From Bryum argenteum (Eukaryota > Streptophyta > Bryopsida > Bryales > Bryaceae): a DNA stretch of 64,000 nucleotides. A program made the translations under genes and the position numbers. Of the stretch, positions 1 to 11,816 are shown piece by piece (position 1 is the first letter of the stretch; each line of letters begins with the position of its first letter). The stretch is taken from contig CM073321.1 of the NCBI GenBank assembly GCA_037043015.1, positions 19,279,001 to 19,343,000 of the forward strand, given 5' to 3'. The notes below the pieces were generated by a model. It was given only the letters and a program-made list of their open reading frames with translations. It made no database searches and was not told the DNA's origin.

Positions 1-204
1 GGAATGTTCTCAATTACTCTAGTTACTCTAATTTTCTAATTCTTATGTTTTATTCAATGAATATATTAATACAAATTTGTATTTTTCTTCCACTACTCAC
101 AATTATGTATAATATGTATAGTTTTATGGAGATAAATTTAAAACACAATTGCTTGCAAAAGATAAAAAATCCATATTTATGAATGGGTTTCCCTCCAAAA
201 TCAA

Positions 205-213
205 TTTCCCGCC
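205..213 (+). promoter_or_regulatory. E2F-like site upstream of locus A
   Basis: The sequence TTTCCCGCC matches the plant E2F consensus TTTSSCGS. It lies about 510 bp upstream of the leader 5' splice site at 719. Loci B, C and D have similar motifs in the equivalent place. A single match to a degenerate 8-mer is weak evidence alone; the repeated placement makes it interesting. Confidence 0.35.
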
Positions 214-718
214 TAAACATCTTTGCCGCCGAATACTTTCAAAATTCAGTTTTAAAAAGTGGAATCCTATTCAGAAGCCTATTCAAGACAAAATCCATGT
301 TGAGACAAATTCTGTCGGCTTTTTGCACGAAATCTCGCGTCGAGATACTCTCACGATGTAGCCGTTGGGGTCGGGCTGGGGTTGCTAACTCAGTCTCATA
401 AGTCTCCTATCATTTTCTCTCACTCTTGTCCGTGCTCTCAAGGTGCGTTTCGTTTCATATTTCGTTCCGGTGTGCGTGTTCAAGGATGTGTGTGTGTGTA
501 AATGAAGTTTGAGTAGGTGCTGATTGCGTACAATGTAGTTTCTCATTTAGAGGTTTCAGTATTGTAGAAGAGGCGCATGTTGTATTAGTTTGATAATGTT
601 TCAAGTTATGACAGTTGCTCGTCATGTATTTTTCGACTTCTGTATTAGCTACTGATTGTTGTGCGTGGTTTCTCTAGTTGGGAGCCCTAGTTTTCCTTTC
701 AAATTCTGCAATTCGCAG

Positions 719-1228
719 GTGAGCATTGTTTGCAAATTGAGTGCAAGGCATGATTCCTTAGTGTTTCAGCACTTACTATTAATAGAATGCAAGTTATCCC
801 CGGGCCGGGGATAACTTCTACTGTCTGTGGGGATTATTCTCGGAATCTATGCTCCGATGATTATCCACGCCCCTGGGATAACCATGCATCCGCCCAAAAA
901 AACCATTATCCCCGGGTCGGGGATAACATTATTTTCGTGGGCAGTTGCATAATTATCCCCGGGTCGGGGATAACAGTTTTTTGTGGGCGGTAGAATGGTT
1001 ATCGCCGGGCCGGGAATAACTATGTAACCGCCTACAAAAATACTATTATCCTCTTCTTGTTGATTTCTCGCCGGGCAAGGAGTCATCTTTCATTCGTTAA
1101 GGATAGTCTGTTATCCACGGGCCGGGAATAACTGTGGCGGAACTTTTGCCTTTGATTTCTAGTTTGATGATCTCGTATACTATTGACCGAGCACTAAGTT
1201 ATCTTTTCAATCCTCTTCTTTTTTATAG
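719..1228 (+). other. Predicted 5'-leader intron of locus A
   Basis: The 5' splice site reads CAG then GTGAGC at 719. The 3' site is a pyrimidine-rich stretch ending TTTTATAG at 1228. All the locus A palindromes fall inside these boundaries. The reading frame that follows matches the start of the DUF7869-type proteins at loci B and C. The intron is predicted, not confirmed by transcripts. Confidence 0.5.
791..1132. repeat. Palindrome array of locus A
   Basis: Five clear copies of a 21-bp palindrome have arms near TTATCCCCG and CGGGGATAA around a 3-nt centre (GGC or GGT). They lie near 791, 905, 952, 998 and 1110. Decayed copies lie near 861 and 1045. Spacing is about 45-110 bp and spacers are not conserved. 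The 9-3-9 design matches loci B-E, although the arm sequence does not. Confidence 0.8.
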
Positions 1229-4045
1229 GATATAGACTTTCGTTGTCAACGGTGTCGATTTCCGTCCACCAGTTCTACCTGACGAAGTTGCACAGTGCGA
1301 GGGTTTTAACCGTTCATCATGGGTGTCGAAACGAGTCACTCTTCTAAATGACGTCGCTGTCGACGTTGCAAAAGCTGTCTGTCAATCGATTGACTCAAGC
1401 GTCGTTCCAGAGACTGGTGGTCGTCCTCTTGGATCCAACTTTGTCTGCATGCAGATAGCAAAGTCATTAATAGAAGCAGAGGTTCCTTTCGGTTGGATCT
1501 ACTCTTTGCATGCATGGCCAATCACGCATGTCCTTCTCAACGGAGCAAGCCTCTACGACCACGACCAACGCGCCATCTTCAATGCGGCTTGCAAGGTTTT
1601 TGGTCGGGCACCACGAGTTGGTCTCCGTCAGTACGAGAGCAAACGTCAAAGGTGTCTTCGGGATTCACCACCTAAGAAGGAGTACTTTCTTACACCGGAG
1701 TCCATCAACTTTGTTTCAACAACTTATTGTTGTCCAAAGAACTGTGTGCAGCTCTATCCTCGAGGTAAAATTAAAGATCTGAGGTTCCAGTTCTATGTTC
1801 GCAGTGATGTTTACTTCAAAATACATTGTCTCCTTAGTGTGCATGGTCAAGTCCACAAAGCGGCGGACGGAAATGACATGATTATGTTGGAGGGTATTGA
1901 GGTGTGTTGCGTGGCGTGGTACCTGATTATGGGTGTGTCACGTGCCACATTTTTCCGGTGGAGGTATGCCTATCAAGACGGACAACAAGCAGAGGACCAT
2001 GGAAACTGTGGTTCAAAGAAACCTCGTATCCAGACATTGCAAGCCACAGCATCCCTTCAAGCCATTGTGGAAAATGCTGCCGATCTCATGCCTCATTGAA
2101 CGAAGACTATTGATATAGGCAAGAAGGTAGTCTCCAAATGCTTGCCCTCTTCATTCCGCTGGAGGGACAATTTACCAGAGGTGAATGCCATCAATGTCGT
2201 CCACGGTCTTCCTCCTATATCGAATTCTGCTCTTAGTAGGATCCGGCAAGAATCATTCCAAGAGTACTATTCCAAGCAAAAGGGTGACACATTTGCTCGT
2301 TGTGGTGAATGTGACAAAATCAAACAACTTCGAGCATCCAGTACTCGAGGCAGTCGTGCATGGGCTCTTCATGATGCCAAATTCAAACGTCATAATACTC
2401 CTCAAATGGCGCATAGGTTGCTCTATTACACCAACCGTTCAGAGTCTAAGGCCCGGCCCGAATCGTCTTTGTGCATTATTCATGACAAAATGGATCATTC
2501 CAAGACAGCCTCTCCACAATTCTCACACAAGAGTAAATCAACCAATTCCTTCATGAAATTGCCGGTTTCCATCACAAGCATGATTGCTCATGGACACAAA
2601 GATGTACGTTACGCACATTACGGCCTCGATACATATCCAACGGATTCAAATCATACTATCGCTTCATTTGCTCAACCGCTAAGAGATTTGGAATCTCCTC
2701 CGAAGTGCTCTTCCAGGCAGTTGTTTGGTGGTGGTAGAAGTAGCCCTCTCTCTGAGGCTGTTTTGGATGGGGCGGACATGTGGTTCGATTCGCTTGGTCT
2801 TCTCCCAGAGGCTCCAATCCCGGGAAAGACTCTTCCTCCGGTGCTACACATGCAGCTTGATAATGCTTGCGGGGATAATAAGAATCGGTTTGTTTTTGCA
2901 TTCTTTTCATTGCTCGTGTACAAGAGCGTTTTTAGAGAGATTTACTTGAACTTCCTTATCGTGGGTCACACTCATGAAGATATTGATGCTCTTTTCGGGC
3001 GATGGAGTAGTAAGCTCAAGACCAACAGCTACCCTACTGTTCCCCTTCTCATGAGATCCTTCATAGACACAGAGGATAAGCCGGTAATTCCTCACTTAAT
3101 TGAAGAAGTTCCGGATTTCAAGACGTTCATCAAAGGTTACCTTTGTGATGGCGACGAGGCGTTATCTGGGCATACTAGTGCCCAACAATTTAGGTTTTTT
3201 AGAGATGCTTCCGGCTGGCCTTTGATGCAGTACAAAATTCTGTGTACAGATAGCGAGTGGCTTCCTCAAGATAGTGCAGGGGTTAGGTTGTGGAAAGTTT
3301 TGTTAAATGATCAACCTCAGGTTCTCTTGGAGATCCTAAGTTACTAGTTCCAAACGAAATGAAGAATATAGAAGACATTTGAAAGGGAATTAGTAGGTTT
3401 GTGAGCTTGTGGGAGTCTTTGGCGGATGCTGATCCAACAGGCAACTACCGTAGACATCATGAACAATTCATTTACTATTGGAAAGCAGTTCGTGAGGCTT
3501 TAGATTTACCCATCCCTGCTCCATCAACGTTTAGGGATGGATTTTGGCCTACTTCTAGGTACTCTCCAAGTGAAAAGGATTGATTTGAAGATAACGGAGA
3601 ATTGCGCGAGGAATTTGCTGTTGATCCTCCGTTCGTAGGACAAATACGAGATTGTCCACAAGCATCATTCAGAGTTGGACGGGATGTTTATGAGGGATAC
3701 CTACTTGTGCTACGTCCGGCTGATGGAGATCTCAAGAAATTTTGGATAGCTCGTGCTTTGAGCAACCCAAATGCTAGTGTAGAGCATCCTCAAGAAATCC
3801 ACATTGAGTATTGGAAGCCAATATCTTCTAAACATGTCAATCATGACACTTACGAAGGGTGGGATACAAGAAGAGGTAACTCTTGGTGTAAAGATATGGA
3901 TTATGATCCAACTTGGGTGGCTACAACAACAATCATGGGAGCTTGGAAGCCAAGATCTCGTCTTGAAACCGTTAATTCCAAGATGTGCATACCGGAGCTA
4001 CAAATTTCAATTATAAAGGACTCAATTATCGAGTTTGATGAGTAG
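1229..4045 (+). pseudogene. DUF7869-type protein gene, locus A (broken)
   Basis: Conceptual translation gives a DUF7869-type protein interrupted by stops and a frameshift. The frame is open at 1323-2099, stops with TGA after MPH, resumes at 2142-3347, then shifts frame for 3401-3583 and 3602-4045. Visible motifs are a CCPKNC cysteine cluster (about 1725-1745), a CGEC pair (about 2311), HDKMDHSKTASP (about 2479), LDNACGDNKNR (about 2853-2888) and VGHTHEDIDALFGRW (about 2962-3006). The last two are the family signature and look like acidic active-site blocks of an RNase H-like fold, which is inference. A conserved C-terminal module with WDTRRG and AWKPRSR ends at 4045. The coding start is unclear: an upstream in-frame stretch (VVNGVDFRPP) suggests translation begins before 1323. 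Function is unknown; a transposase role is plausible because of copy number and decay. This is the most complete of the four copies. Confidence 0.75.
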
Positions 4046-4603
4046 TTTTCATGTTATATAGTTATATTAGATTATATTAGTTTCATTGGTACACCCTTTC
4101 TCATTGCAATGTAGCCAACGCAAATTAGAGTAGTATGACACTACTATTAAACATGATTTATCTATTTATAGTAAGATGGTATATCCATTTCAATGTATTT
4201 CCATGGGATTATTTCATTCCATTGGTGTTGTGATAATTTTATTTCTCTATAGATATTATGTCCTTTCATCGAATTACATCTTGTTTAAATATTTCTCTTT
4301 GAAGTAACGATATTAATCATGCAAAATACTTTTCTGGTCCTTGAAGCTTGCAATCTATGACTCAAGTAATGAGATGTGAAGTAGTCTCAATATACTTAAC
4401 GTCTCAAAATAATGAATATTAACGGTCAACAAATATATTAATAGAATTTTTGGTATCCAGAGTTCATCTTACATTCTTTTATTGGGTTCATTCGAGTCTC
4501 ATTTTCAATTTAGTCCCATTTTACTTAACACTAGATTTACTACATTTAACCACTAATTTAAATTGAGATTGCAATTTGTCTCAAAATACTTAATATCCCC
4601 TTT
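4046..4603. other. AT-rich gap after locus A
   Basis: No open frame or RNA gene was recognised. I see no terminal inverted repeat that would mark the 3' end of locus A. Confidence 0.5.
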
Positions 4604-7600
4604 GTAGTAGTTGCGGCCCCCAGCTGCACTAGTTGAAGTTCAGCAGTAGTAGTTGGGGCCCCCAGCTGCACTAGTTGGGCCCCCAGCTGTAGTAGTTGGG
4701 GCCCCCAGCTGTAGTATCTGGGCCCCCAGCTGCACTTGATGGGGCCCCAGTAGTTGGAGCCCCCAACTCCACTAGTTGGGGCCCCAGCTGTAGTGGTTGG
4801 GGCCCCTAGCTGCAATAGTTGGCGCACAGCTGCAGTAGTGGGGGCCCTAGCTGCACTAGTTGGGGCCCCGGCTGTAGTAGTTGGGGCCCCCTGCTGCACT
4901 AGTTGGGGCCCTTGCTGCACTAGTTGGGGCCCTAGGTGTAGTAGTTGGGGCCCCTAACTGCACTAGTTGGGGCCCCAGCTGTAGTAGTTGGGGCCCGAGC
5001 TGTAGTAGCTAGGGCCCCTAGTCGCACTAGTTGGGGCTCGTGTTGTAGTAGTTGGGGTCCCTAGCTGCACTAGTTGAGGTCCCTAGCTGCACTAGTTGGG
5101 GCCCAAGCTCTTGCAGTTGGGGTCCGCAGCTGCACTAGTTGGCGCCCCAGCTGTAATAGTTGGGGCCCCCAGCTGCACTTGATGGGGCCCCAACTGCACT
5201 TGATGGGGCCCCAGCTGTAGTAGTTGGGGCCCCCATCTCCACTAGTTGGGGCTCAGCTGTAATCGTTGGGGCCCCTAGCTGCACTAGTTGGGGCTCCAGC
5301 TCTAGAAGTTGGAGCCCCCAGCTGCAGTGGTTGGGGCCCCAGCTGTAGTAGTTGGGGCCCCAGCTGTAGTAGTTGGGGTCCCTCGCTGCACTAGTTGGGG
5401 CTCGAGGTGTAGTAGTTGGGGCGCCCATCTGCATTAGTTGGGGCCCCAGTTGTAGTAGTTGGGGCCTCTAGCTGCACTAGTTGGGGCCCAGCTGTAGTAG
5501 TTGGGGCCCCGAGCTGCACTAGTTGAGGCCCCAACTATAGTAGTTGGGGCCCTGAGCTGCACTAATTGGGGCCACAGCTGTAGTAGTTGAGGCCCCTAGC
5601 TGCACTAGTTGGGGCGCAGTTGTAGTAGTTGGGGCCCCCAGCTGCACTAGCCTGGGCCCTAGGTGTCGTAGTTGAGGCCCCTAGCTGCACTTGTTGGGGC
5701 CCCAGCTTTAGTAGCGGGGGTCACCAACTGCACTAGTTGGGGCCCCAGTTGTAGTAGTTGGGGCCCCCAGCTGCACTTGATGGGGCCCCAGCGATAGTAG
5801 TTGGGGCGCCCAATTCCACTAGTTGGGGCCCCAGCTGTAGTGGTTGGGGCCCCTAGCTGCACTAGTTGGCGCACAGCTCCAGTAGTATGGGCCCCAGCTG
5901 TACTAGTTGGGGCTCCGGCTGTAGAAGTTGGGGCCCCCTGGTGCACTAGTTGGGGCCCTTGCTGTAGTAGTTGGGGCCCACAGCTACACTAATTGGGGCC
6001 CACAGCTACACTAATTGGGGCCCCAGGTGTAGTAGTTGGGGCCCCTAGCTGCACTAGTTGGGGCCCGAGCTGTAGTAGTTGGGGCCCGAGCTATAGTAGC
6101 TGGGGCCCCTAGCTGCACTAGTTGGGGCTCGTGTTGTAGTGGTTGGGGTCCCTAGCTGCACTAGTTGGGGCCCCAGTTGTAGTAGTTGGGGCCCTGAGCT
6201 GCACTACTTGGGGCCCCAGCTGTAGTAGTTGGGGCCCCCAACTGCACTTGATGGGGCCCCAACTGTAATAGTTGAGGCCCCTAGCTGCAGTAGTTGGCGC
6301 ACAACTGCAGTAGTGGGGGCCCCTGTTGCAGTAGTTGGGGCCCCGGCTGTAGTAGTTGGGGCCCCGTGCTGCACTACTTGGGGCCCTTGCTGTAGTACCC
6401 GGGGCCCACAACTGCACTAGTCCGGGCCCCAGGTTTAGAAGTTGGGGCCCCTTGCTACACTAGTTGGGGCCCCAGGTGTAGTAGTTGGGGCCCGAGGTGT
6501 AGTAGCTAGGGCCCCTAGCTGCACTAGTTGGGGCTCGTGTTGTAGTAGTTGGGTCCCTAGCTGCACTAGTTGGGGCCCAAGCTCTAGTAGTTGGGGTCCC
6601 TAGCTGCACTAGTTGGCGCCCGAGCTGTAATAGTTGGGGCCCGCAACTGCACTAGTTGGGGCCCTAGCTGTAGTAGTTCGCGTCCCCAGCTCGACTAATT
6701 GGGGCCCATGTGTAGTAGATGGGGCCCCCAGCTGCACAAGCTACCCAGCTGTAGTAGTTGGGTCCCCCAACTGCACTAGTTGGGGCTTCAGCTCTAGTAG
6801 TTGGGGTGCCTAGCTGCACTAGTTGGCGCCGCTGCTGTAGTAGTTGGGGCTCCTAGCTGCACTAGTTGGTGCGCAGCTGTAGTAGCTGGGGCCCCTAGCT
6901 GCACTAGTTGGGGCCCAGCTGTAGTAGTTGGGGCCCTGAGCTGCACTAATTGGGGCCACAGCTCTAGTAGTTGGGGCCCCTACCTACACTAGTTGGGGCC
7001 CCAGGTGTCGTAGTTGAGGCCCCTAGCTGCACTTGTTGGGGCCCCAGTTTTAGTAATTGGGGTCCCCAGCTGCACTAGTTAGGGCCCTAGTTGTAGTAGT
7101 TGGGGCCCCGAGCTGCACTACTTGTGCCCCTGCTGTAGTAGTTGGGGCCCCCAGCTGCACTAGTTGGGGCTTCAATTGTAGTAGTTTGGGCCCGTAGCTG
7201 CACTAGTTTGGGCGTTGCTGTAGTAATTGGGGCCCTGAGCTGCAGTAGTTGGGGCCCTTGCTGTTGTAGTTGGGGTCCCCAACTGGACTAGTTGGGGCCC
7301 CAGCTGTAGTAGTTGGGGCCCCGAGGTGCACTAGTTTGGGCCCCAGCTGTAGTAATTGGGGTCCCCAGCTGCACTATTTGGGACCCCTGCTGTAGTAGTT
7401 GGGGTCAGCAGCTGGACTAGTTGGGGCCCCAGCTCTAGTAGTTGGGGCCCCGAGCTGCACTAGTTGGGGCCACAGCTGTAGTAATTGGGGTCCCCAGCTG
7501 CACTAGTTGGGGCCCTGCTGTAGTAGACTGGGCCCCCAACTGCACTAGTTTGGGGCCCCAACTGTAGTAGTTGGGTCCTCCAGCTGCACTAGTTGGGGCC

Positions 7601-8057
7601 CCTACTGTAGTAGTTGGGGCCCCCAACTGCACTAGTTGGGGCCTTGGTGTAGTAGTTCGGGCCCCTTGCTGCACTAGTTGGGGCCCCAGCTTTAGTAGTT
7701 GGGGTCCGCAGCTGGACTAGTTGGGGCCCGAGCTGTAGTAGTTGGGGTCCCCAGCTAGACTAGTTGGGGCCTCAGCTGTTAGTAGTAGTTGGGGCCCCTA
7801 GTTGTAGTAGTTGGGGCCTCCAGATGCAGTAGTTGGGGCTCTTGCTGTAGTAGTTGGGTCCCCGTGCTGCACTAGTTGGGGCCCTGCTGTAGTAGTTGTG
7901 GCCCCTAGTTGCACTAGTTGGGGCCCCTGCTGTAGTAGTTGGGGCCCCTGCTGTAGTAGTTGGGGCTTCTAGCTGCACTAGTTGGGGCCCCAGCTGTAGT
8001 AGTTGGGGTCCTCAACTGCATTAGTTGGGGTCCGAGTTATAGTAGTTAAAGCCCCTG
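4604..8057. repeat. 3.45-kb palindromic minisatellite
   Basis: This is a tandem array of roughly 21-22-bp units that alternate two forms, TTGGGGCCCCCAGCTGCAC and TTGGGGCCCCAGCTGTAGT, giving a dimer of about 43-44 bp. Each unit contains the palindromes TTGGGGCCCCA and CAGCTG. Units vary by point changes and 1-2-bp indels. Occasional variants break the phase, such as TTGATGGGGCCCC and units with GCGC. The array is GC-rich and sits abruptly between AT-rich flanks. Open frames on both strands here are by-products of the repeat. Confidence 0.95.
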
Positions 8058-8502
8058 GTCTACTTTTAATTTATATTTTTATATTTTTAAAATTTATTAT
8101 AGACTTTTATGTTTCCTACTTTTAAAAAACCCTTTTAATTTGAAAAGCAAAGTAAAAGCTTGTTCAAATAACTACATATAATGTTAGGAATGTATATTAT
8201 ATTTATTATAATATTTGTAGAGATTTTGTGCGTTAAACTTTATTGCCTTATATTTTCATAGTCTATAATTATTCATTTTTTTGCCAAGATGGATAAGCTT
8301 GTAGTGCATGAGGCAAAAAAGCTTAGAATTGCATAAGTGACTACCCTTAAGTTCATGGAATCTCAAATTTTTTTAAAAGTTAATATATAATTTTGAAACT
8401 AGAGATTGTAAAACCCCGCAACAGTCTCATAAATTGTTCCATTGTTTGTATGTTATTCCATGCAAAAAAACTTTAGAGTGCCAGTAATTCCATAAAATTT
8501 TT
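8058..8502. other. AT-rich gap with no gene seen
   Basis: Sequence is very AT-rich. No open frame, tRNA or repeat was recognised. Confidence 0.5.
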
Positions 8503-8519
8503 ATGGAACGAACATCTAG

Positions 8520-8870
8520 AGTGGAATTGCTAAGTCTTGCGAAACAACAATATTATGTTCATTATTGCCACAAAATTTGTGGTGTTTACTTGAAAAAACA
8601 TCACGTTGTCTTATATGTGAAAATTTATTGAACCTTGATTTCTTGAAACACACAAAATATATCTTTGATACATTTATCACAAAAGATATTGAAATAACTA
8701 CTTTACAGGATTTTCATGATACTTTCCATCGAGTACAAATCTTTTTACAAAAAAAAAGTGAAGAAAACAGAAAAAAGATGCCTCTTTCAAACAAGATACT
8801 TCAATGTGCATTGATACAAAAAGGACATCTTGAATTATATTTTCTCAAGAAATTTGATATAAAAAAATAA
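8520..8870 (+). CDS. Unidentified AT-rich ORF, possibly an LRR-protein tail fragment
   Basis: The frame is open from 8520 with no ATG near its start; the first near-cognate start is a TTG at 8565. An overlapping frame beginning ATG at 8503 reads MERTSRVELLSLAKQQ. The string LPQNLWCLLEKTSRCLIC in the main frame resembles the LP-x-L-x-L-x-C-x-x-C tail at the end of some leucine-rich-repeat proteins, with the SRVELL stretch in the other frame just before it. That would imply a frameshifted fragment. The product is lysine-rich and its base use is much more AT-rich than the transposon genes around it. The resemblance is from memory and weak. It could be noncoding. Confidence 0.25.
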   Translation, partial: SGIAKSCETTILCSLLPQNLWCLLEKTSRCLICENLLNLDFLKHTKYIFDTFITKDIEITTLQDFHDTFHRVQIFLQKKSEENRKKMPLSNKILQCALIQKGHLELYFLKKFDIKK

Positions 8871-8871
8871 C

Positions 8872-9366
8872 ATGAAAATTATTATTAGCTACACAAGTAT
8901 TCTAGCAGATAAAAATAAAAAAGAAACACCATATTGGGAGAATATCAAATTTGAAAATGAGCGGCAAGAACTTTATAAAGACAATCATCTTATACCAACA
9001 ACATCTATTGCTTCATTATTATTAGATAATAATAAAATAATAAATGATAAAATATTGAATCCAATTGATTTATCACTCAATCATGTTTTATTTATCTATA
9101 TACCTGAAATATGGAATAATGATCTGGTTGCATATCAAAGCACATTAGCTGAAGCAAACATATACTATGAAACTGCTCCGTACGAGAGGAGGTCCAGTCA
9201 AACAGACCCAAAAAGAGGTTATTATAAGTCCGTGGGCCATGGGTATATAGCCCATGGAGGAGTAAACTCAAGAGGAGATGTGATACCATATGATCGAAAA
9301 AACATGTCTCAGAGCACAAAACTTGCTGTCAATCGTATAAGTGATTCTGTTGCAACAAAGATGTAG
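8872..9366 (+). CDS. Unidentified AT-rich ORF, 164 aa
   Basis: An ATG-started frame of 164 codons begins one base after the previous frame's stop. The N-terminal two-thirds is lysine, asparagine and isoleucine rich. The C-terminal part (YETAPYERRSSQTDPKRG onward) has a different composition and overlies a DNA inverted repeat with CCATGGG and CCCATGG arms around TATATAG (about 9238-9258). No domain was recognised. The one-base gap between two AT-rich frames is unusual for a plant nuclear gene and hints at a foreign insert or chance frames. I cannot tell which. Confidence 0.25.
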   Translation: MKIIISYTSILADKNKKETPYWENIKFENERQELYKDNHLIPTTSIASLLLDNNKIINDKILNPIDLSLNHVLFIYIPEIWNNDLVAYQSTLAEANIYYETAPYERRSSQTDPKRGYYKSVGHGYIAHGGVNSRGDVIPYDRKNMSQSTKLAVNRISDSVATKM

Positions 9367-11282
9367 AAGGCATTAGATTTATTTGGACATTCTTAGATGT
9401 TTGTGCTATGGAACGAGTTGATTTTATAATTGAGATACTTTAAAGACTTCCCCTTTACTTTAACTATAAATAAGTTTGTTTTCTACAAATGCATAGAATA
9501 TGATTACCCTCATTGCTAAAATATTTTTACATCTTGAATTGTACTTTTTTCCTAAGATGACGACATGGTGTTTATTAGTTAAAGTAAAATATGGATTCTT
9601 TTATCCATCAACAAGTATCATAGTCTAATTATGTTACTTAAGTATATTTTTCATGGTTGTCATATTATTAATTTCATATTGTTTTGTTGTTATCCACTGA
9701 ACCTTGATAATGTAATGAATTATGTCATTGAGTAATAGCCATGAATTATACATGGCATTTTAAAAAGATTACCATATTTCAATAAGAGTTTGTTGAGTAG
9801 ATAACAATATACAATTGTTACGAAATGGTTCATGAAAACGTTGTCAACACTCAAGAAATCCGGAAAACATGACATTAACATATGCATACAAATAATTACA
9901 AGAGGTCGAGTGATGAGAAGCTCATCACTCAAGCGTTTTATAAAAATTTGTATGATTGCCTAACTGTCTAACTGTTAACCGCATGTTCTGTTAGACTTCA
10001 GTCCAGCTCTTACGGTCTGATCGTAACATATTTCAATAAGAGTTTGTTGAGTAGATAACAATATACAATATATTGGATAGCAAAGAAATTAGAAGCAAGC
10101 ATTCATGGAAGAGGATATCTTTACAAAGAATTTAACACCCTAAAACTATAAAATATGAGTGGATACTAAGGAAAATAATTTAACATTAAATTTGGTACTT
10201 AATAACATTATAAATTACGCATAAAATGGATAAAAGTATATATATGATATATATATAACGTTTATCAATATTTGTCAAAGGTTATAATTTTTTTTATTAT
10301 ATATAAGGATAAGAACTAGGTTAAGAAACTAAAATGTGGGTGAGACTAAAGATATATTTTATAAAGAGAAGATACTATGAACTTTAAAGGGCACATAATC
10401 AACTATTTTTATATTAGTCTGAATTTAAGTTATTATTTATTATAAAATAAAAATAATAGAGCGAATTTAATTGTCTTCTAAGGACTCTTAGAGAATTAGT
10501 TGAGAGAATTATGAAAAAACAATCTAGTTACTTAAGTAACTGTACATGAATATAAGTAACAGCCTAGGACATCTTTTATAGGTTTATAGTTTTGAATCAT
10601 GGTAGAGCTATTAGGTGTTTAGAAGAGAAGAGTTTGTAAGCTTTTAATAATACATAATGTCACTCTGTTAGTCCAAACTAGAATGGGTTGTACTATAAAG
10701 CTACATAAATATGCACTTTGCACAATAACACAATTATAATAAAGTTATGAAATTTGAAACTCTGAGAAAACTTAATGAATATATACATTCTTCTAAAGTT
10801 GCTAACTATTGCATTTAAGTTTGGTTCTATAGTCTTGTATGTTAAGTTAGAATATTTTTTATAATACACATTTTACTCATATTGTATTCTAAGGTTGACA
10901 TTCAACCTACATTATGCTACTTTAAGTATTTACAAACGTTATTATAACGCCAAATTTTGAAATTCATATGTTACATATTGTAAATGTAAAATGGTGAATA
11001 AGTGATAACAATATAAGAAAAATTTACATTTGTTAACACCAAACAAAAACATTTAGTTATAATTACCTTCATTACAAAATCTTTTAGAATTTTACCAACT
11101 ATTTAAACGGAAAGCTTACAGCCTTTAGATAGATAGAATAGATAGAAACTCCGGTCCCTTTCTAAGGGGCCGGCGTGAATGAAGTGTCCGTTCGTAATGC
11201 TAATATCCCAATGGCCCTACAGCCTTTACTTTAAAGAAACTTACATTGAGTTTACTAACCCCTAAAGCGTTAAGCATTGACC
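9367..11282. other. AT-rich noncoding stretch with one short direct repeat
   Basis: No gene was recognised over 1.9 kb. A direct repeat of about 38 bp, beginning ATATTTCAATAAGAG, occurs near 9774-9812 and again near 10029-10067, bracketing about 220 bp. A small hairpin (GGTCCC / GGGGCC) lies near 11154-11172. No tRNA fold was found. Confidence 0.5.
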
Positions 11283-11372
11283 GTAAACCCTAAATTTTTA
11301 ACCAAAAAATCTTAAAGTCTAAACTCTAACCCCTAAAACCAAAACCCCAAATCCTAAACCCTAAAAACACGT
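11283..11372. repeat. Degenerate CCCTAAA tract
   Basis: The tract is rich in CCCTAAA, CCCCTAAAA and TCCTAAACCCTAAA variants, the C-rich strand of the plant telomere repeat TTTAGGG. It is too short and diverged to be a telomere. Part of it closely matches the tract at 32780-32862. No gene was seen between here and the end of locus B-left at 11817. Confidence 0.7.
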
Positions 11373-11816
11373 AATTCATTATAATGGTAATATTCAAACT
11401 CTCAAAAACCGATCGACCTAAATTCCAACATACGTATCGAGCAAAACGCGCATATTGTAGAGCTAAATTGCATATAACAGATGTTGAAAGTACCAAACGC
11501 AAAATGCATTCCAACAGCAATTTGGAAAAAGAGCACAATAAAACGAGAAACTCAATTAGACTAGGAATCAACAATCAACGCCCAAAAAATCCAAACACCT
11601 GAATCGTTGACCTTTAAAGGACAACAATTGTATCAATACTTAACTACGAATATCAACTACTAGTAAAGATAAGAGATAGGACTTCTACATGCATTTCTAA
11701 GATGGTTCTATTGGCAAAAACTTACGTCAAGATAAATTGAAAGCTAAAATTGCACTCAAGTCATTTAGCTCGGCTAGAGCTTAATTGGCATGCCGAAATA
11801 AACTAGGGCTGTCAGG

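Noticed and set aside
4558..7978. Many proline/glycine-rich frames on both strands in the minisatellite
   Set aside because: They exist on both strands at once and consist only of the translated repeat unit.
11150..11215. Possible tRNA or small structured RNA (hairpin GGTCCC / GGGGCC)
   Set aside because: Only one stem is visible; no cloverleaf, no T-loop GTTCGA-type sequence and no promoter boxes were found. No tRNA was recognised anywhere in the window.
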